Below are positions 35,263 through 42,843 of a stretch of 64,000 nt of DNA, piece by piece (the stretch's first letter is position 1; every line of letters starts with the position of its first letter). The notes under the pieces are model-generated. The model did no database searches. It was not told the DNA's origin and worked only from the letters and a program-made list of their open reading frames with translations. The DNA is from Devosia sp. (GTDB taxonomy: Bacteria; Pseudomonadota; Alphaproteobacteria; Rhizobiales; Devosiaceae). The translations under genes and the position numbers were made by a program. The DNA is taken from positions 373,010-437,009 of the forward strand of contig CP051235.1 of assembly GCA_017794705.1 (NCBI GenBank). Direction: 5' to 3'.

Positions 35263-35910
35263 ATGGCTCAGGAAAAGAAAACTGGTTTTGGCCGAAAGTT
35301 CCGGCTGATCTGCGGCATTTATCTTCTGGCGCTGGCGGCAGCGATTGCGCCGGCAAACGCGGCCAATCCGGTTGATCTCAGCAATCCGGCTTTCGTGGCT
35401 GCGGGCGGCGCGACCTCCATTCCCGTGGGACATGCGGAATTCTGCAAGGTTCATCCCGGCGAATGCGCGTTGACTGCCTATCCGGTGGATACCCATGCGC
35501 TGACCGAACAGAACTGGCAGGAACTGCTTGAAGTCAATGCGCGGATCAATTCGGCCATTCAGCCGGTTACGGACGAGGCACTGTATCGTGTTGCCGAGTT
35601 CTGGACCTATCCGCGCACTGCCGGCGACTGCGAGGATTTCGCGCTGGCCAAGCGCCGCGAGCTGATTTCCCGGGGTTGGCCGGAATCCACGCTGCTAATC
35701 ACCGTGGTCAAGGAAGCTTCCGGAAGTGGCCATGCGGTCCTGCTGGTGCGGACGGACCGGGGTGACCTGGTTCTGGATAACCAGGACGGACTGGTCAAAC
35801 TGTGGAACCAGACCCGCTACCAGTTCATCAAGCGGCAATCGCAAACGCATGCCGGCCAGTGGGTAGATCTGATCGATCCGCGGCCGCTGTCGGTGATCGC
35901 AAGCCTCTAG
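35263..35910 (+). CDS. Transglutaminase-like cysteine peptidase (BTLCP/LapG family)
   Basis: 215 residues with a signal sequence ending PANA-A. The papain-like triad is visible: Cys in TAGDCEDFALAKR (near residue 124), His in GSGHAVLLV (near 158) and Asp in VLDNQDG (near 172). LapG-type members cut large surface adhesins under c-di-GMP control through a LapD receptor, which would suit the nearby PilZ gene; no adhesin or LapD gene is present here. A strong terminator follows 52 bases after the stop. Confidence 0.88.
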   Translation: MAQEKKTGFGRKFRLICGIYLLALAAAIAPANAANPVDLSNPAFVAAGGATSIPVGHAEFCKVHPGECALTAYPVDTHALTEQNWQELLEVNARINSAIQPVTDEALYRVAEFWTYPRTAGDCEDFALAKRRELISRGWPESTLLITVVKEASGSGHAVLLVRTDRGDLVLDNQDGLVKLWNQTRYQFIKRQSQTHAGQWVDLIDPRPLSVIASL

Positions 35911-35961
35911 AGATTTTCAAACCTCCTCGCTCCGCCTCCCCCCCGGAAAGGAGCGAACCAC

Positions 35962-35990
35962 TGGCCAGCTTCTCAGCTGGCCATTTTTTT
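35962..35990 (+). terminator. Rho-independent terminator
   Basis: Perfect eight-base stem TGGCCAGC/GCTGGCCA, six-base loop, followed by seven Ts. It ends transcription of the BTLCP gene and lies between two convergent genes. Confidence 0.93.
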
Positions 35991-36000
35991 GGTCTGAGTT

Positions 36001-36321
36001 TTAGCTGAGGACGGCGAACCAGATGCCGAGGAACAGGAGGCCGGTGATGAAGGCCCAGCCGAAGGCAATAAGCGCTGCGAGCAGCACCGAGGTGATCGAG
36101 ATGGTGCCATCGTCCTGCTGCTGCCAGCCTAGGTTGAGCATGATGTAGGGGCCGCACACGAAGCTCATCAGCAAATGGCCGAACATGCCAAGCACGCTGG
36201 CGCCATCGAAACGCAACATGGCCGGCTGTTTCCAGATGCCCTGATAGAAGTGCGTCCCCGCCCCGGCGATGCTGAGCCCCACCGCCATCATGAAAAGCGC
36301 AAGCAAGAATTCAAATGCCAT
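36001..36321 (-). CDS. Unknown four-helix membrane protein
   Basis: 106 residues from the ATG at 36321 (MAFEFLLALFMMAVG), with GGGA nine bases upstream. Hydrophobic segments near residues 2-22, 40-62 and 75-105 give three or four helices; the loop FYQGIWKQPAMLRFDG is the most polar part. I do not recognise it. A CtrA-type box lies 38 bases upstream in the direction of this gene. Confidence 0.68.
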   Translation of the reverse strand: MAFEFLLALFMMAVGLSIAGAGTHFYQGIWKQPAMLRFDGASVLGMFGHLLMSFVCGPYIMLNLGWQQQDDGTISITSVLLAALIAFGWAFITGLLFLGIWFAVLS

Positions 36322-36359
36322 GATTATTGTCCCGCCCCCGGCGCCGCACCTTGAGTTTG

Positions 36360-36374
36360 TTAACTGCTTGTTAA
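36360..36374 (-). promoter_or_regulatory. CtrA-type box upstream of the 36321 gene
   Basis: Exact TTAA-N7-TTAA; toward the minus-strand gene it reads TTAA-N7-TTAAC. It lies 38 bases before ATG 36321 and 55 bases before the plus-strand ATG 36430. Confidence 0.55.
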
Positions 36375-36429
36375 GCATATCGGGTGCCCAATTGTCATCT
36401 GGACTTGGCCCAACTGGTTAACGCCTCGA

Positions 36430-37116
36430 ATGACTGACTTGACTTCCCCGAGCATGGCCGGGCGCGAGCACGCGAGCCTTTCGGCCTACAATCTGGCCGT
36501 GATCGTCCTGCTGTCTGTATTGGCGGGTCTTGCGCTGGCCTATCTGATCGATGCCGTTTCGGTTTCGCGGCAAGCCGTGCCGGTTTCGGCCTATGCGCCG
36601 CCGTTCGTGGACAAGAATATTGCCGGAGCGCAATTGCGCGTTCCCCAGGACTGGCTGAGAAACCAGCAGACCACGAGCGGTGGTTTTGCCGATCAGGTGG
36701 ACCTGATCGTTGATCTCGAATTTGGCGGGGAACAGCCATCGACCGTGGGGATGTTGTTCACGCCGCACAGCCGGGCGCAATCGAGCGCCTATCTTCTCGA
36801 CAAGGTCTACTTGCACCAGTTCCTGCCCGAGCAATTGTCTGGGCCGCCGGGGTTGATTGGCAAGCCTTTGCGTCAAGAGAACGGGTTTGCGGCGGAGACC
36901 GTATGGTACGATCCTCTGTCACCCATGCCTTTTGTCGCCAAATGCCAGGTCGCTCCGATTGAAGGCGGCGCGGCGCAATGCATGCGAACGGTGCGGCTGA
37001 CTGACGGACTGTCCGTCACCTACACGTTTGCTGAAACCTTGCTTGTTGATTGGCCAAGGTTTGACGAGATGTTGCGCCCCGTTCTTGAGCAGACGGGCGC
37101 CATCGGCCCGCTCTGA
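36430..37116 (+). CDS. Unknown membrane-anchored protein
   Basis: 228 residues: a short cytoplasmic N-terminus, one helix near residues 19-41 (YNLAVIVLLSVLAGLALAYLID) and an exported domain of about 185 residues with two cysteines (AKCQV, AQCMR) that could form a disulfide. The extracytoplasmic part has no motif I know. Divergent from the membrane protein at 36001-36321; its stop is two bases from the convergent DUF3126 gene. Confidence 0.7.
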   Translation: MTDLTSPSMAGREHASLSAYNLAVIVLLSVLAGLALAYLIDAVSVSRQAVPVSAYAPPFVDKNIAGAQLRVPQDWLRNQQTTSGGFADQVDLIVDLEFGGEQPSTVGMLFTPHSRAQSSAYLLDKVYLHQFLPEQLSGPPGLIGKPLRQENGFAAETVWYDPLSPMPFVAKCQVAPIEGGAAQCMRTVRLTDGLSVTYTFAETLLVDWPRFDEMLRPVLEQTGAIGPL

Positions 37117-37118
37117 GA

Positions 37119-37337
37119 TCAGGCGATGTCGTCGAGGTCGATGTCGAGAATGGCCATCTGAAAATTGAAGGACCGGTCATCGTCCTCGTCATCAAGATAG
37201 ATGACGCCGATGAATTCGTCCGCCAGGTAGACTTCACAGGAATCGTCCTTGCGCGGCCGGGCCCTGACTTCGATGCCCGGATTGGAAAATGTTTTGCGCA
37301 GGAAGCCCTGGAGCTTGCGGAGTTCTTCGGCGTTCAT
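37119..37337 (-). CDS. DUF3126 protein
   Basis: 72 residues from the ATG at 37337, with AAAGG six bases upstream. The pattern LRKLQGFLRKTFSNPGIEVRARPRK, EVYLADEFIGVIYLDDEDDDRSFNFQMAILD is that of the small DUF3126 family, which in Hyphomicrobiales regularly follows cysE, as here (103 bases downstream of it). Acidic, soluble, function unknown. Confidence 0.88.
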   Translation of the reverse strand: MNAEELRKLQGFLRKTFSNPGIEVRARPRKDDSCEVYLADEFIGVIYLDDEDDDRSFNFQMAILDIDLDDIA

Positions 37338-37440
37338 GTCTGACCTTTGTGTTGAGGAGAATGGGGCCGCACCATAGCGTTCCGCGATTTGCGGACAAGT
37401 GATGCCTGTGCGAAACCGCAAATTGACGGCGCTGGCCGCC

Positions 37441-38259
37441 CTAGCTTGATGTACTCAGGACCATCTGGTCCATGACGGTTGAGGGTTGCGGGCAACCCGC
37501 CTCGCCCACCACCTTGGCCGGCACACCGGCTACCGTGGAGCGTGGCGGGACGTCCTTGAGCACCACAGAGCCCGCGGCCACACGGGCGCAATCGCCAATG
37601 GTGATATTGCCGAGGATCTTGGCCCCCGCGCCGATCAACACGCCGGAGCCGACTTTCGGGTGACGGTCACCTTCTTCCTTGCCGGTGCCGCCCAGGGTGA
37701 CACCCTGCAAAATTGATACCTGATCGCCGATCTTTGCGGTTTCACCGACGACAAGGCCGGTGCCGTGATCGACCATGATGCCACGGCCGATCTCAACGGC
37801 AGGGTTGATGTCGACCTGGAAGACCTGGCTGGCACGGCTCTGCAGATAGAGCGCCATGTCGCGGCGGCCTTCCTGCCAGAGGGCATGGGCAAAGCGGTGG
37901 GTCTGGATAGCGTGATAGCCCTTGAAATAGAGCAGCGGCTCGATAGCGCGGTGGCAGGCCGGATCGCGCTCGAGCGTAGCGGCCAGATCGGCCCTGGCGG
38001 CGGCTCCGATTTCCGCGTGGTCGGCGGCTACCTCTGCGAATGCCTGACGGATCAGGTCGTCGGAGAGGTCCTGATGGTCGAGCCTCGAGGCGAGCCGAAA
38101 GGCCAGCGCCTCTTCGAAACTGTCATGATTGAGGATGGTCGCCGTCACGAAGCTGGTGAGCGAAGGCTCGTCGTGGGCGATCGCTTCGGCATCGGTGCGC
38201 ACGGCATGCCAAACCGGATCGACGGCTTTGACGGTCTTGTGGGATTCTGCACGTGGCAT
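37441..38259 (-). CDS. cysE: Serine O-acetyltransferase
   Basis: 272 residues; makes O-acetylserine for CysK. N-terminal helical SATase domain (VWHAVRTDAEAIAHDEPSL...), catalytic DINPAVEIGRGIMVDHGTGLVVGE near residues 149-172 and a left-handed hexapeptide-repeat helix to about 250 with HPKVGSGVLIGAGAKILGNITIG. The C-terminal tail, which binds cysteine synthase and mediates feedback control, is present but ends in TSS rather than the usual Ile. AGGAG lies six bases before the ATG. Confidence 0.96.
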   Translation of the reverse strand: MPRAESHKTVKAVDPVWHAVRTDAEAIAHDEPSLTSFVTATILNHDSFEEALAFRLASRLDHQDLSDDLIRQAFAEVAADHAEIGAAARADLAATLERDPACHRAIEPLLYFKGYHAIQTHRFAHALWQEGRRDMALYLQSRASQVFQVDINPAVEIGRGIMVDHGTGLVVGETAKIGDQVSILQGVTLGGTGKEEGDRHPKVGSGVLIGAGAKILGNITIGDCARVAAGSVVLKDVPPRSTVAGVPAKVVGEAGCPQPSTVMDQMVLSTSS

Positions 38260-38325
38260 GGCTGTCTCCTCTGGCCCTCGTAGCCCATTATGCCAGATTC
38301 TGGCTGAAAATGCGGCCCGAGCATT

Positions 38326-39117
38326 CTAACTGGTTAAGCGCGCGAGAAAATCAAGTACGGCTTGCTTGAACATTTTGTCACCGGTGGCCCGCATGTGATC
38401 TCGCCGCTCGATCACGCAGACCTCGCCCCGGGGCAGCAGATCGGCCAGTTTCTGCGGGTCGCCGGCCACTTCGTCTTCGGAACCGACGGCCACCAACGCT
38501 GGAACATCGATGCGGCGTACATCGTCTTCGCTGATCGGGTCCCGCGAAGATTGCATGCACGCCGCAAGCGCCTTGAGATCGGAGCCGGTGTGCTCGGCAA
38601 AACGGCGGAACATGCGTCCGGTAGTGTCTTCGACATCCTCAAGTGAAGGCGCAAGAAGGCCGGCGACGATCCTGGCGCTATTGCTCATGCCGGTGACCAT
38701 ATTGTAGCCCAAGCCGCCAAAAATGACGGCGAACAAGAGATCTGGCCGGTCGAGCGCCAGGAAAGCGCTGATGCGGGCGCCCATGGAATAGCCCATCACC
38801 GGAAGCGGCCCAACTCCCAGATGTTCGATCAGGCGCGCCGCATCACCGGCCATTTTGCGGGCCGGATAGAGATCCGGATTGTAGAGCTTTTCGGACTGGC
38901 CGTGGCCGCGATTGTCGATGGTAATGACCCGGCGGCCGGCTTCGGTGAGCGTTTCGACCCAGCCCGTATCCAGCCAGTTGACCCGCCCGTTGGAGGCAAA
39001 GCCATGAATCATAAGGATCGGCGATCCTTCGCCGTAGGTTTCATAGGCGATGCGGATTCCGTCGGAGGAGAAATGCGGCACGTCGTCTTCTTTCGGTTCA
39101 GATTTGCCCGCACGCAT
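38326..39117 (-). CDS. Alpha/beta hydrolase
   Basis: 263 residues. Oxyanion HGF near residue 38, nucleophile elbow GYSMGAR near 109, acid Asp in VGSEDEVAG near 213 and a His in RRDHMRATGD near 241 make a full catalytic set. Probably an esterase or lipase-like enzyme of unknown substrate. The ATG at 39117 is used; a GTG at 39081 (just before PHFSSDG) would also give a normal N-terminus. Confidence 0.85.
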   Translation of the reverse strand: MRAGKSEPKEDDVPHFSSDGIRIAYETYGEGSPILMIHGFASNGRVNWLDTGWVETLTEAGRRVITIDNRGHGQSEKLYNPDLYPARKMAGDAARLIEHLGVGPLPVMGYSMGARISAFLALDRPDLLFAVIFGGLGYNMVTGMSNSARIVAGLLAPSLEDVEDTTGRMFRRFAEHTGSDLKALAACMQSSRDPISEDDVRRIDVPALVAVGSEDEVAGDPQKLADLLPRGEVCVIERRDHMRATGDKMFKQAVLDFLARLTS

Positions 39118-39228
39118 CCAACAAAAAGCGGCAGCATTGTCAAATGATCATCCAGCAGGTCGCTCGCCGGGATTAGATCGGGCGCTGATAGGGCGCGTCA
39201 GAAGCCGCTATAGACTTTCGGAAGGGCC

Positions 39229-40110
39229 CTACTCCGCCGGGTCTCGCTCCGCCGGTTCAGCGGCGGGCGGCGCATTCGGTTTCTCCCGGCTTGCCCGATA
39301 CATGTTCCACCAGCCCGAGAACGGCAGCAGCAGGGCCTGACTGATGGTTTTGACCTCCACCCCTTCGACCCCGGTTTCAGGGCATTCGTCCTTTTCCGGC
39401 AGATAGGCGGTGCCGAAGATGATGTCCCAGATGGGGAACCAGTTGGTGAAGTTCTTGTCGCGGTGCCGGAGTTCGATCGAGTGGTGGATGCGGTGATAAT
39501 CCGGGCTGATGATCAGCCACCAGAGCGGGCCGAAGCTGGCGCGAACGTTGGCGTGAGCGAAGAAGAGGTAGGCATAGGGGATCAGCGACAGGATGCCGAT
39601 GGTGACAGGTGGAAGCTCGAAAAGGATTGCGGTCGGAATGGCGATGAATACCGGCGACACAAGGGTTTCGGTGAAATGCCCGCGCTGCGCGGTGAGCGCG
39701 TTCATGTGCTCGTCGGAATGGTGCAACAGGTGGGTCTGCCAGAGGTACTTGTTGGCGTGCAGCGTGCGGTGGAACCAATAAAAGAAAAAGTCGGCCACGA
39801 ATGTGCCCACCAGCAAGGCGAACAAGGCGCCCCAAAGCCCGGGGAATCCAAGGTGGGTGAGATCGATAAAGCCGAATCCCAGATATTGCACGACGCGCGC
39901 AACAGCGATGCTGATCACGGGGGTCAAAGCGGTGAGGATCGCGATGTTGACGATCCAGTATTTGGCGCCGAACAGATAGTGAGACAGTGGCGCCTTGTTG
40001 GCCGGTCTCAGCAGTTCCCAGACCATGATGGCAGGCACGACCAGAAGGGTCATGAAAATGCCGTCGCTCAGAATGAAGCGCTGCAGCCAGTTCAGCACAA
40101 ATTCAAGCAT
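39229..40110 (-). CDS. Sterol desaturase / fatty-acid hydroxylase family protein
   Basis: 293 residues from the ATG at 40110 (GAGG six bases upstream), about five helices. The three di-iron His clusters of the family are intact: HRTLH (near 114-118), HLLHH (near 127-131) and HRIHH (near 208-212). These membrane oxidases hydroxylate or desaturate lipids or carotenoids; the bacterial substrate here is unknown. A C-terminal tail of about 30 residues is rich in Pro, Ala and Glu. Confidence 0.9.
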   Translation of the reverse strand: MLEFVLNWLQRFILSDGIFMTLLVVPAIMVWELLRPANKAPLSHYLFGAKYWIVNIAILTALTPVISIAVARVVQYLGFGFIDLTHLGFPGLWGALFALLVGTFVADFFFYWFHRTLHANKYLWQTHLLHHSDEHMNALTAQRGHFTETLVSPVFIAIPTAILFELPPVTIGILSLIPYAYLFFAHANVRASFGPLWWLIISPDYHRIHHSIELRHRDKNFTNWFPIWDIIFGTAYLPEKDECPETGVEGVEVKTISQALLLPFSGWWNMYRASREKPNAPPAAEPAERDPAE

Positions 40111-40181
40111 GTGTTGCCTCACTTGTCCCGGCGCACAGGGCGCCGGGACATTTCAGCACGATTGTTGCGAATGCACCACTC

Positions 40182-40622
40182 TCAGAGATAGGCGACTTCG
40201 GGTTCCTCAGGCTGGAAGAATCCAAATAGCAGGTCTGAAAGGTTAGCGTCACCCGGACAAGGGATACCGCCGCCGGCGTTTCCTGCGTTGCCGCCTCCAC
40301 CGCCCGGTCCATCATAGCAGTCGCAGGGATCGCTGTAGGTGCCAGCACCCGAGAACCTGATGTCGGGGCATGGATCGCCAGAAGGTCCGGGACGGTTGGT
40401 GTCGTTGTAGACTCCTGGTCCAATACCATCACCCACGCACTCACGCTGGTGGCGCGGGAAGTCCTGCAACAGCCACAGCAGGCATTGCTTGGTCTCATCC
40501 CAGAACTGGTCCTGCGTCTCAGATGCAACGTAAGGTCGCGTGGCGAATGCGCCCATCGCAAGCACGGCCAGAATGGCCAGCGCCCAGCGGCGCGCGCGTT
40601 TCAATCTTTCATTGGTGTTCAT
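40182..40622 (-). CDS. Membrane-anchored cysteine protein, second tandem copy
   Basis: 146 residues; GAGGA seven bases before the ATG. One helix near residues 11-28 after a basic RARRW start, so the rest should face outward. Residues 9-86 match the upstream copy (40659-41048) at 73 of 78 positions, including two cysteines in TKQCLLWLLQDFPRHQRECVGDG and the NRPGPSGDPCP element. After that the two differ entirely: here a Gly/Asn/Cys-rich segment (CDCYDGPGGGGG) precedes a short hydrophobic, acidic tail. Family and function unknown. Confidence 0.75.
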   Translation of the reverse strand: MNTNERLKRARRWALAILAVLAMGAFATRPYVASETQDQFWDETKQCLLWLLQDFPRHQRECVGDGIGPGVYNDTNRPGPSGDPCPDIRFSGAGTYSDPCDCYDGPGGGGGNAGNAGGGIPCPGDANLSDLLFGFFQPEEPEVAYL

Positions 40623-40658
40623 GGTGTGCGTCCTCTCAATTTACGGCTTTGTTTGTAC

Positions 40659-41048
40659 TCAGGTCATCTCAACTTCAGGCAGTGCGGGTGCAAATAGCCC
40701 TTCAATCCTCGGGGCGAGGAAACTGAAGAATAGGTCGCAGTCGTCAGGCGGAAGAGGTGCTGCTGTCGGCTGTACATTGATCTGTGGTGCCGGACAGGGA
40801 TCACCCGAGGGGCCGGGCCGGTTGGTATCCTTGTAAACGCCCGGTCCTATGCCATCTCCGATGCACTCGGCCTGGTGGCGCGGAAAATCCTGAAGCAGCC
40901 ATAGCAGGCATTGCTTTGTTTCCGTCCAGAACTGGTCTTGTGTTTCGGAGGCTACATACGGGCGGGTCGCGAATGCTCCCAAAGCCAGAACGGCCAAAAT
41001 GGCCAATGCCCAGCGTCGCGCGCGCCCAATGGTGTCCTGATTATTCAT
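40659..41048 (-). CDS. Membrane-anchored cysteine protein, first tandem copy
   Basis: 129 residues from the ATG at 41048 (GGGGA seven bases upstream). Same architecture as the gene 36 bases downstream: N-terminal helix, then the conserved QDQFW/TKQCLLWLLQDFPRHQAEC/GPSGDPCP block to residue 86. Its own tail is Pro-rich, then LFFSFLAPRIEGLFAPALPEVEMT. Even the leader sequence (GGGGACGCACAC against GAGGACGCACACC) is shared with the second copy. A CtrA-type box lies 57 bases upstream. Confidence 0.75.
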   Translation of the reverse strand: MNNQDTIGRARRWALAILAVLALGAFATRPYVASETQDQFWTETKQCLLWLLQDFPRHQAECIGDGIGPGVYKDTNRPGPSGDPCPAPQINVQPTAAPLPPDDCDLFFSFLAPRIEGLFAPALPEVEMT

Positions 41049-41105
41049 GTGTGCGTCCCCTTTACTCAACAATTCCGGTCGCGCTCCAAAGGCGAGAATT
41101 GCATG

Positions 41106-41120
41106 TTAATGCTAATTTAA
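41106..41120 (-). promoter_or_regulatory. CtrA-type box upstream of the tandem pair
   Basis: Exact TTAA-N7-TTAA, reading TTAA-N7-TTAAC toward the minus-strand genes. On the plus strand the second half extends to TTAACCAT, the other known form of the CtrA half site. It lies 57 bases before ATG 41048. Confidence 0.6.
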
Positions 41121-41266
41121 CCATTGAAATTCGCCGCGCCCTACCCCCATTTGGGTTAGACGAGCATGAACCCCAATCTGGCGGGCCGGAACCTTCTCAA
41201 CCCTCTGGAAATCACCCCGCGGCTTGTCTATGGTCCGGCGCAAATCACCTCGGACCGGGCTTGAAC

Positions 41267-41512
41267 ATGGCAAACCACTCCATTCCGCATTTTCACAATT
41301 CCGAAGGCGTCTTGAAAATCGAGATCAGCGCAAAGGAATTTCAGTGTATCGGTGCCCTGCCCCCGTTCGATCATCCGCATGTGTTTCTCGATATGGGTGA
41401 CGACAATGAAATCGTTTGCCCCTACTGCTCGACCCACTATGTCTACAATTCCAAGCTGACCGTCGGTCTGGCCGATCCGATCAGTGCCATCTACACACCG
41501 GAAACCGCCTGA
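41267..41512 (+). CDS. Zinc-finger protein, NDUFS6-like (zf-CHCC)
   Basis: 81 residues from the ATG at 41267. Zinc ligands in the C-x8-H...CPYC pattern: FQCIGALPPFDHPHVFLDMG and EIVCPYCSTHYVY. This is the zf-CHCC family, related to the C-terminal part of the mitochondrial complex I subunit NDUFS6. The open frame runs far upstream, overlapping the minus-strand paralogue, but that part is not coding. The FAD monooxygenase starts 24 bases downstream, a pairing seen in related genomes. Confidence 0.88.
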   Translation: MANHSIPHFHNSEGVLKIEISAKEFQCIGALPPFDHPHVFLDMGDDNEIVCPYCSTHYVYNSKLTVGLADPISAIYTPETA

Positions 41513-41536
41513 GTTCTAACTGGGTGAGCGCCTGAC

Positions 41537-42757
41537 ATGAGCAATGCGGGCCGCACCGTCTATGTCATCGGGGCAGGCATCGCCGGGCTGACGCTCGCGC
41601 TGGCGCTGGCCAAATTCGGCACGACAGTTGTGGTGCTGGAAAAATCCAGCCAAATCCAGGTGGAGGGCGCCGGGATACAGATCAGTCCCAACGCTTCCCG
41701 GGTACTTGACCGATTGGGCGTGGGGCGGGCGATCCGGGCGGCGGCTTTCGTGCCCAAAGCCATCGACATCTATCCCTTCCGGCGCGAGAAACCTCTGGTC
41801 AGTCTGGCGGTGGGCCGGTCGGCTGAAGCCAAATTCGGCGCACCTTATTGGGTCATCCACCGCGCGGAACTGGCGAAAATCCTGCATCAGGCCTGCCGCC
41901 GCTTCGCCAATATCGACATCCGGTTCGGGGTTCGCGCTGTTGATATCCAGACCCACGCGCGGGGTCTGTCGCTTCTGTTTGAGGATGCTTCGGGCGAAAC
42001 CCGCACGGTACGGCCTTTTGCGGCGGTGGGAGCAGACGGTGTGCACTCGCAGACACGAATGGAGACAGTGGGCGGCGCGCCCGCCCGCTATTCCGGATTT
42101 GTTGCCTGGCGTTGCATGCTCGATCTGGAAAAACTGGGTGACATCCTGGCGCGGGAGGGTACCAGCCTGTTGTGGGCACCGCATTTTCACGGGGTGACCT
42201 ATCCCGTGCCCTCATCGCGCCAGTTCAACGTCGTCATCATGTCGAAGGTCAAGCAGGCCGACTTGACTGAAATACGCCTGAAACAGGGGCCGAAGCTGCC
42301 CAGGTTCTGGCTGAAGAGTGCGGCATTTGACGAACTTATCGCTCGGGCCGGTGACAGGTGGACGGGCTGGCCGGTCAATACGGTGCCCCGCCACGTCTGG
42401 CATCGGGGTCCGGTCGGGCTGATCGGGGATGCGGCACACGCCATGTTGCCCTTTCAGGCGCAAGGTGCCGCGATGGCCATCGAGGATGCGGCAGTGCTGG
42501 CGCCGCTGCTTGTTACCGAGCCGGATGCGACATCGGCGTTTGCCCATTATGCGGGGTTGCGGCGCAAGCGGGTTGCCAAAGTCGCTTCCTTGTCGCGCCG
42601 CAACGGATTTGCCTTTCACCTCGAATGGCCCTTCACCATCGCCCGGGACATGGTGGTTTCGATGCAAGGACCGCTGGCGCAACTTGAACGGCTGGGCTGG
42701 CTCTATAAATATGACCCTTCGCCGGAGGTCGATACCGGTCCTGATCGCGCCGCCTGA
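41537..42757 (+). CDS. FAD-dependent monooxygenase (salicylate hydroxylase/UbiH-like)
   Basis: 406 residues. Group A flavoprotein signatures: GAGIAGLTLALALAKFG at the N-terminus, the Arg-containing RAELAKIL near residue 113, DG motif VGADGVHS near 167 and GD motif GLIGDAAHAMLPFQAQGAAMAIEDA near 293-317. The substrate is an aromatic ring in most relatives; a ubiquinone-ring hydroxylase is possible given the complex I-related neighbour, but this is a guess. Confidence 0.88.
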   Translation: MSNAGRTVYVIGAGIAGLTLALALAKFGTTVVVLEKSSQIQVEGAGIQISPNASRVLDRLGVGRAIRAAAFVPKAIDIYPFRREKPLVSLAVGRSAEAKFGAPYWVIHRAELAKILHQACRRFANIDIRFGVRAVDIQTHARGLSLLFEDASGETRTVRPFAAVGADGVHSQTRMETVGGAPARYSGFVAWRCMLDLEKLGDILAREGTSLLWAPHFHGVTYPVPSSRQFNVVIMSKVKQADLTEIRLKQGPKLPRFWLKSAAFDELIARAGDRWTGWPVNTVPRHVWHRGPVGLIGDAAHAMLPFQAQGAAMAIEDAAVLAPLLVTEPDATSAFAHYAGLRRKRVAKVASLSRRNGFAFHLEWPFTIARDMVVSMQGPLAQLERLGWLYKYDPSPEVDTGPDRAA

Positions 42758-42843
42758 AACAGGCCGTTGCGCGCTTCGGGCTTGTCTCGGAACCTTCTCC
42801 ATGCCATTCCGCTGGCTCTTGCCGTGGTTCACCCGGACAGTTC

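Noticed and set aside
36417..36432. Second CtrA box before the 36430 gene
   Set aside because: Only one TTAA half site is present; the position seven bases on reads AATG.
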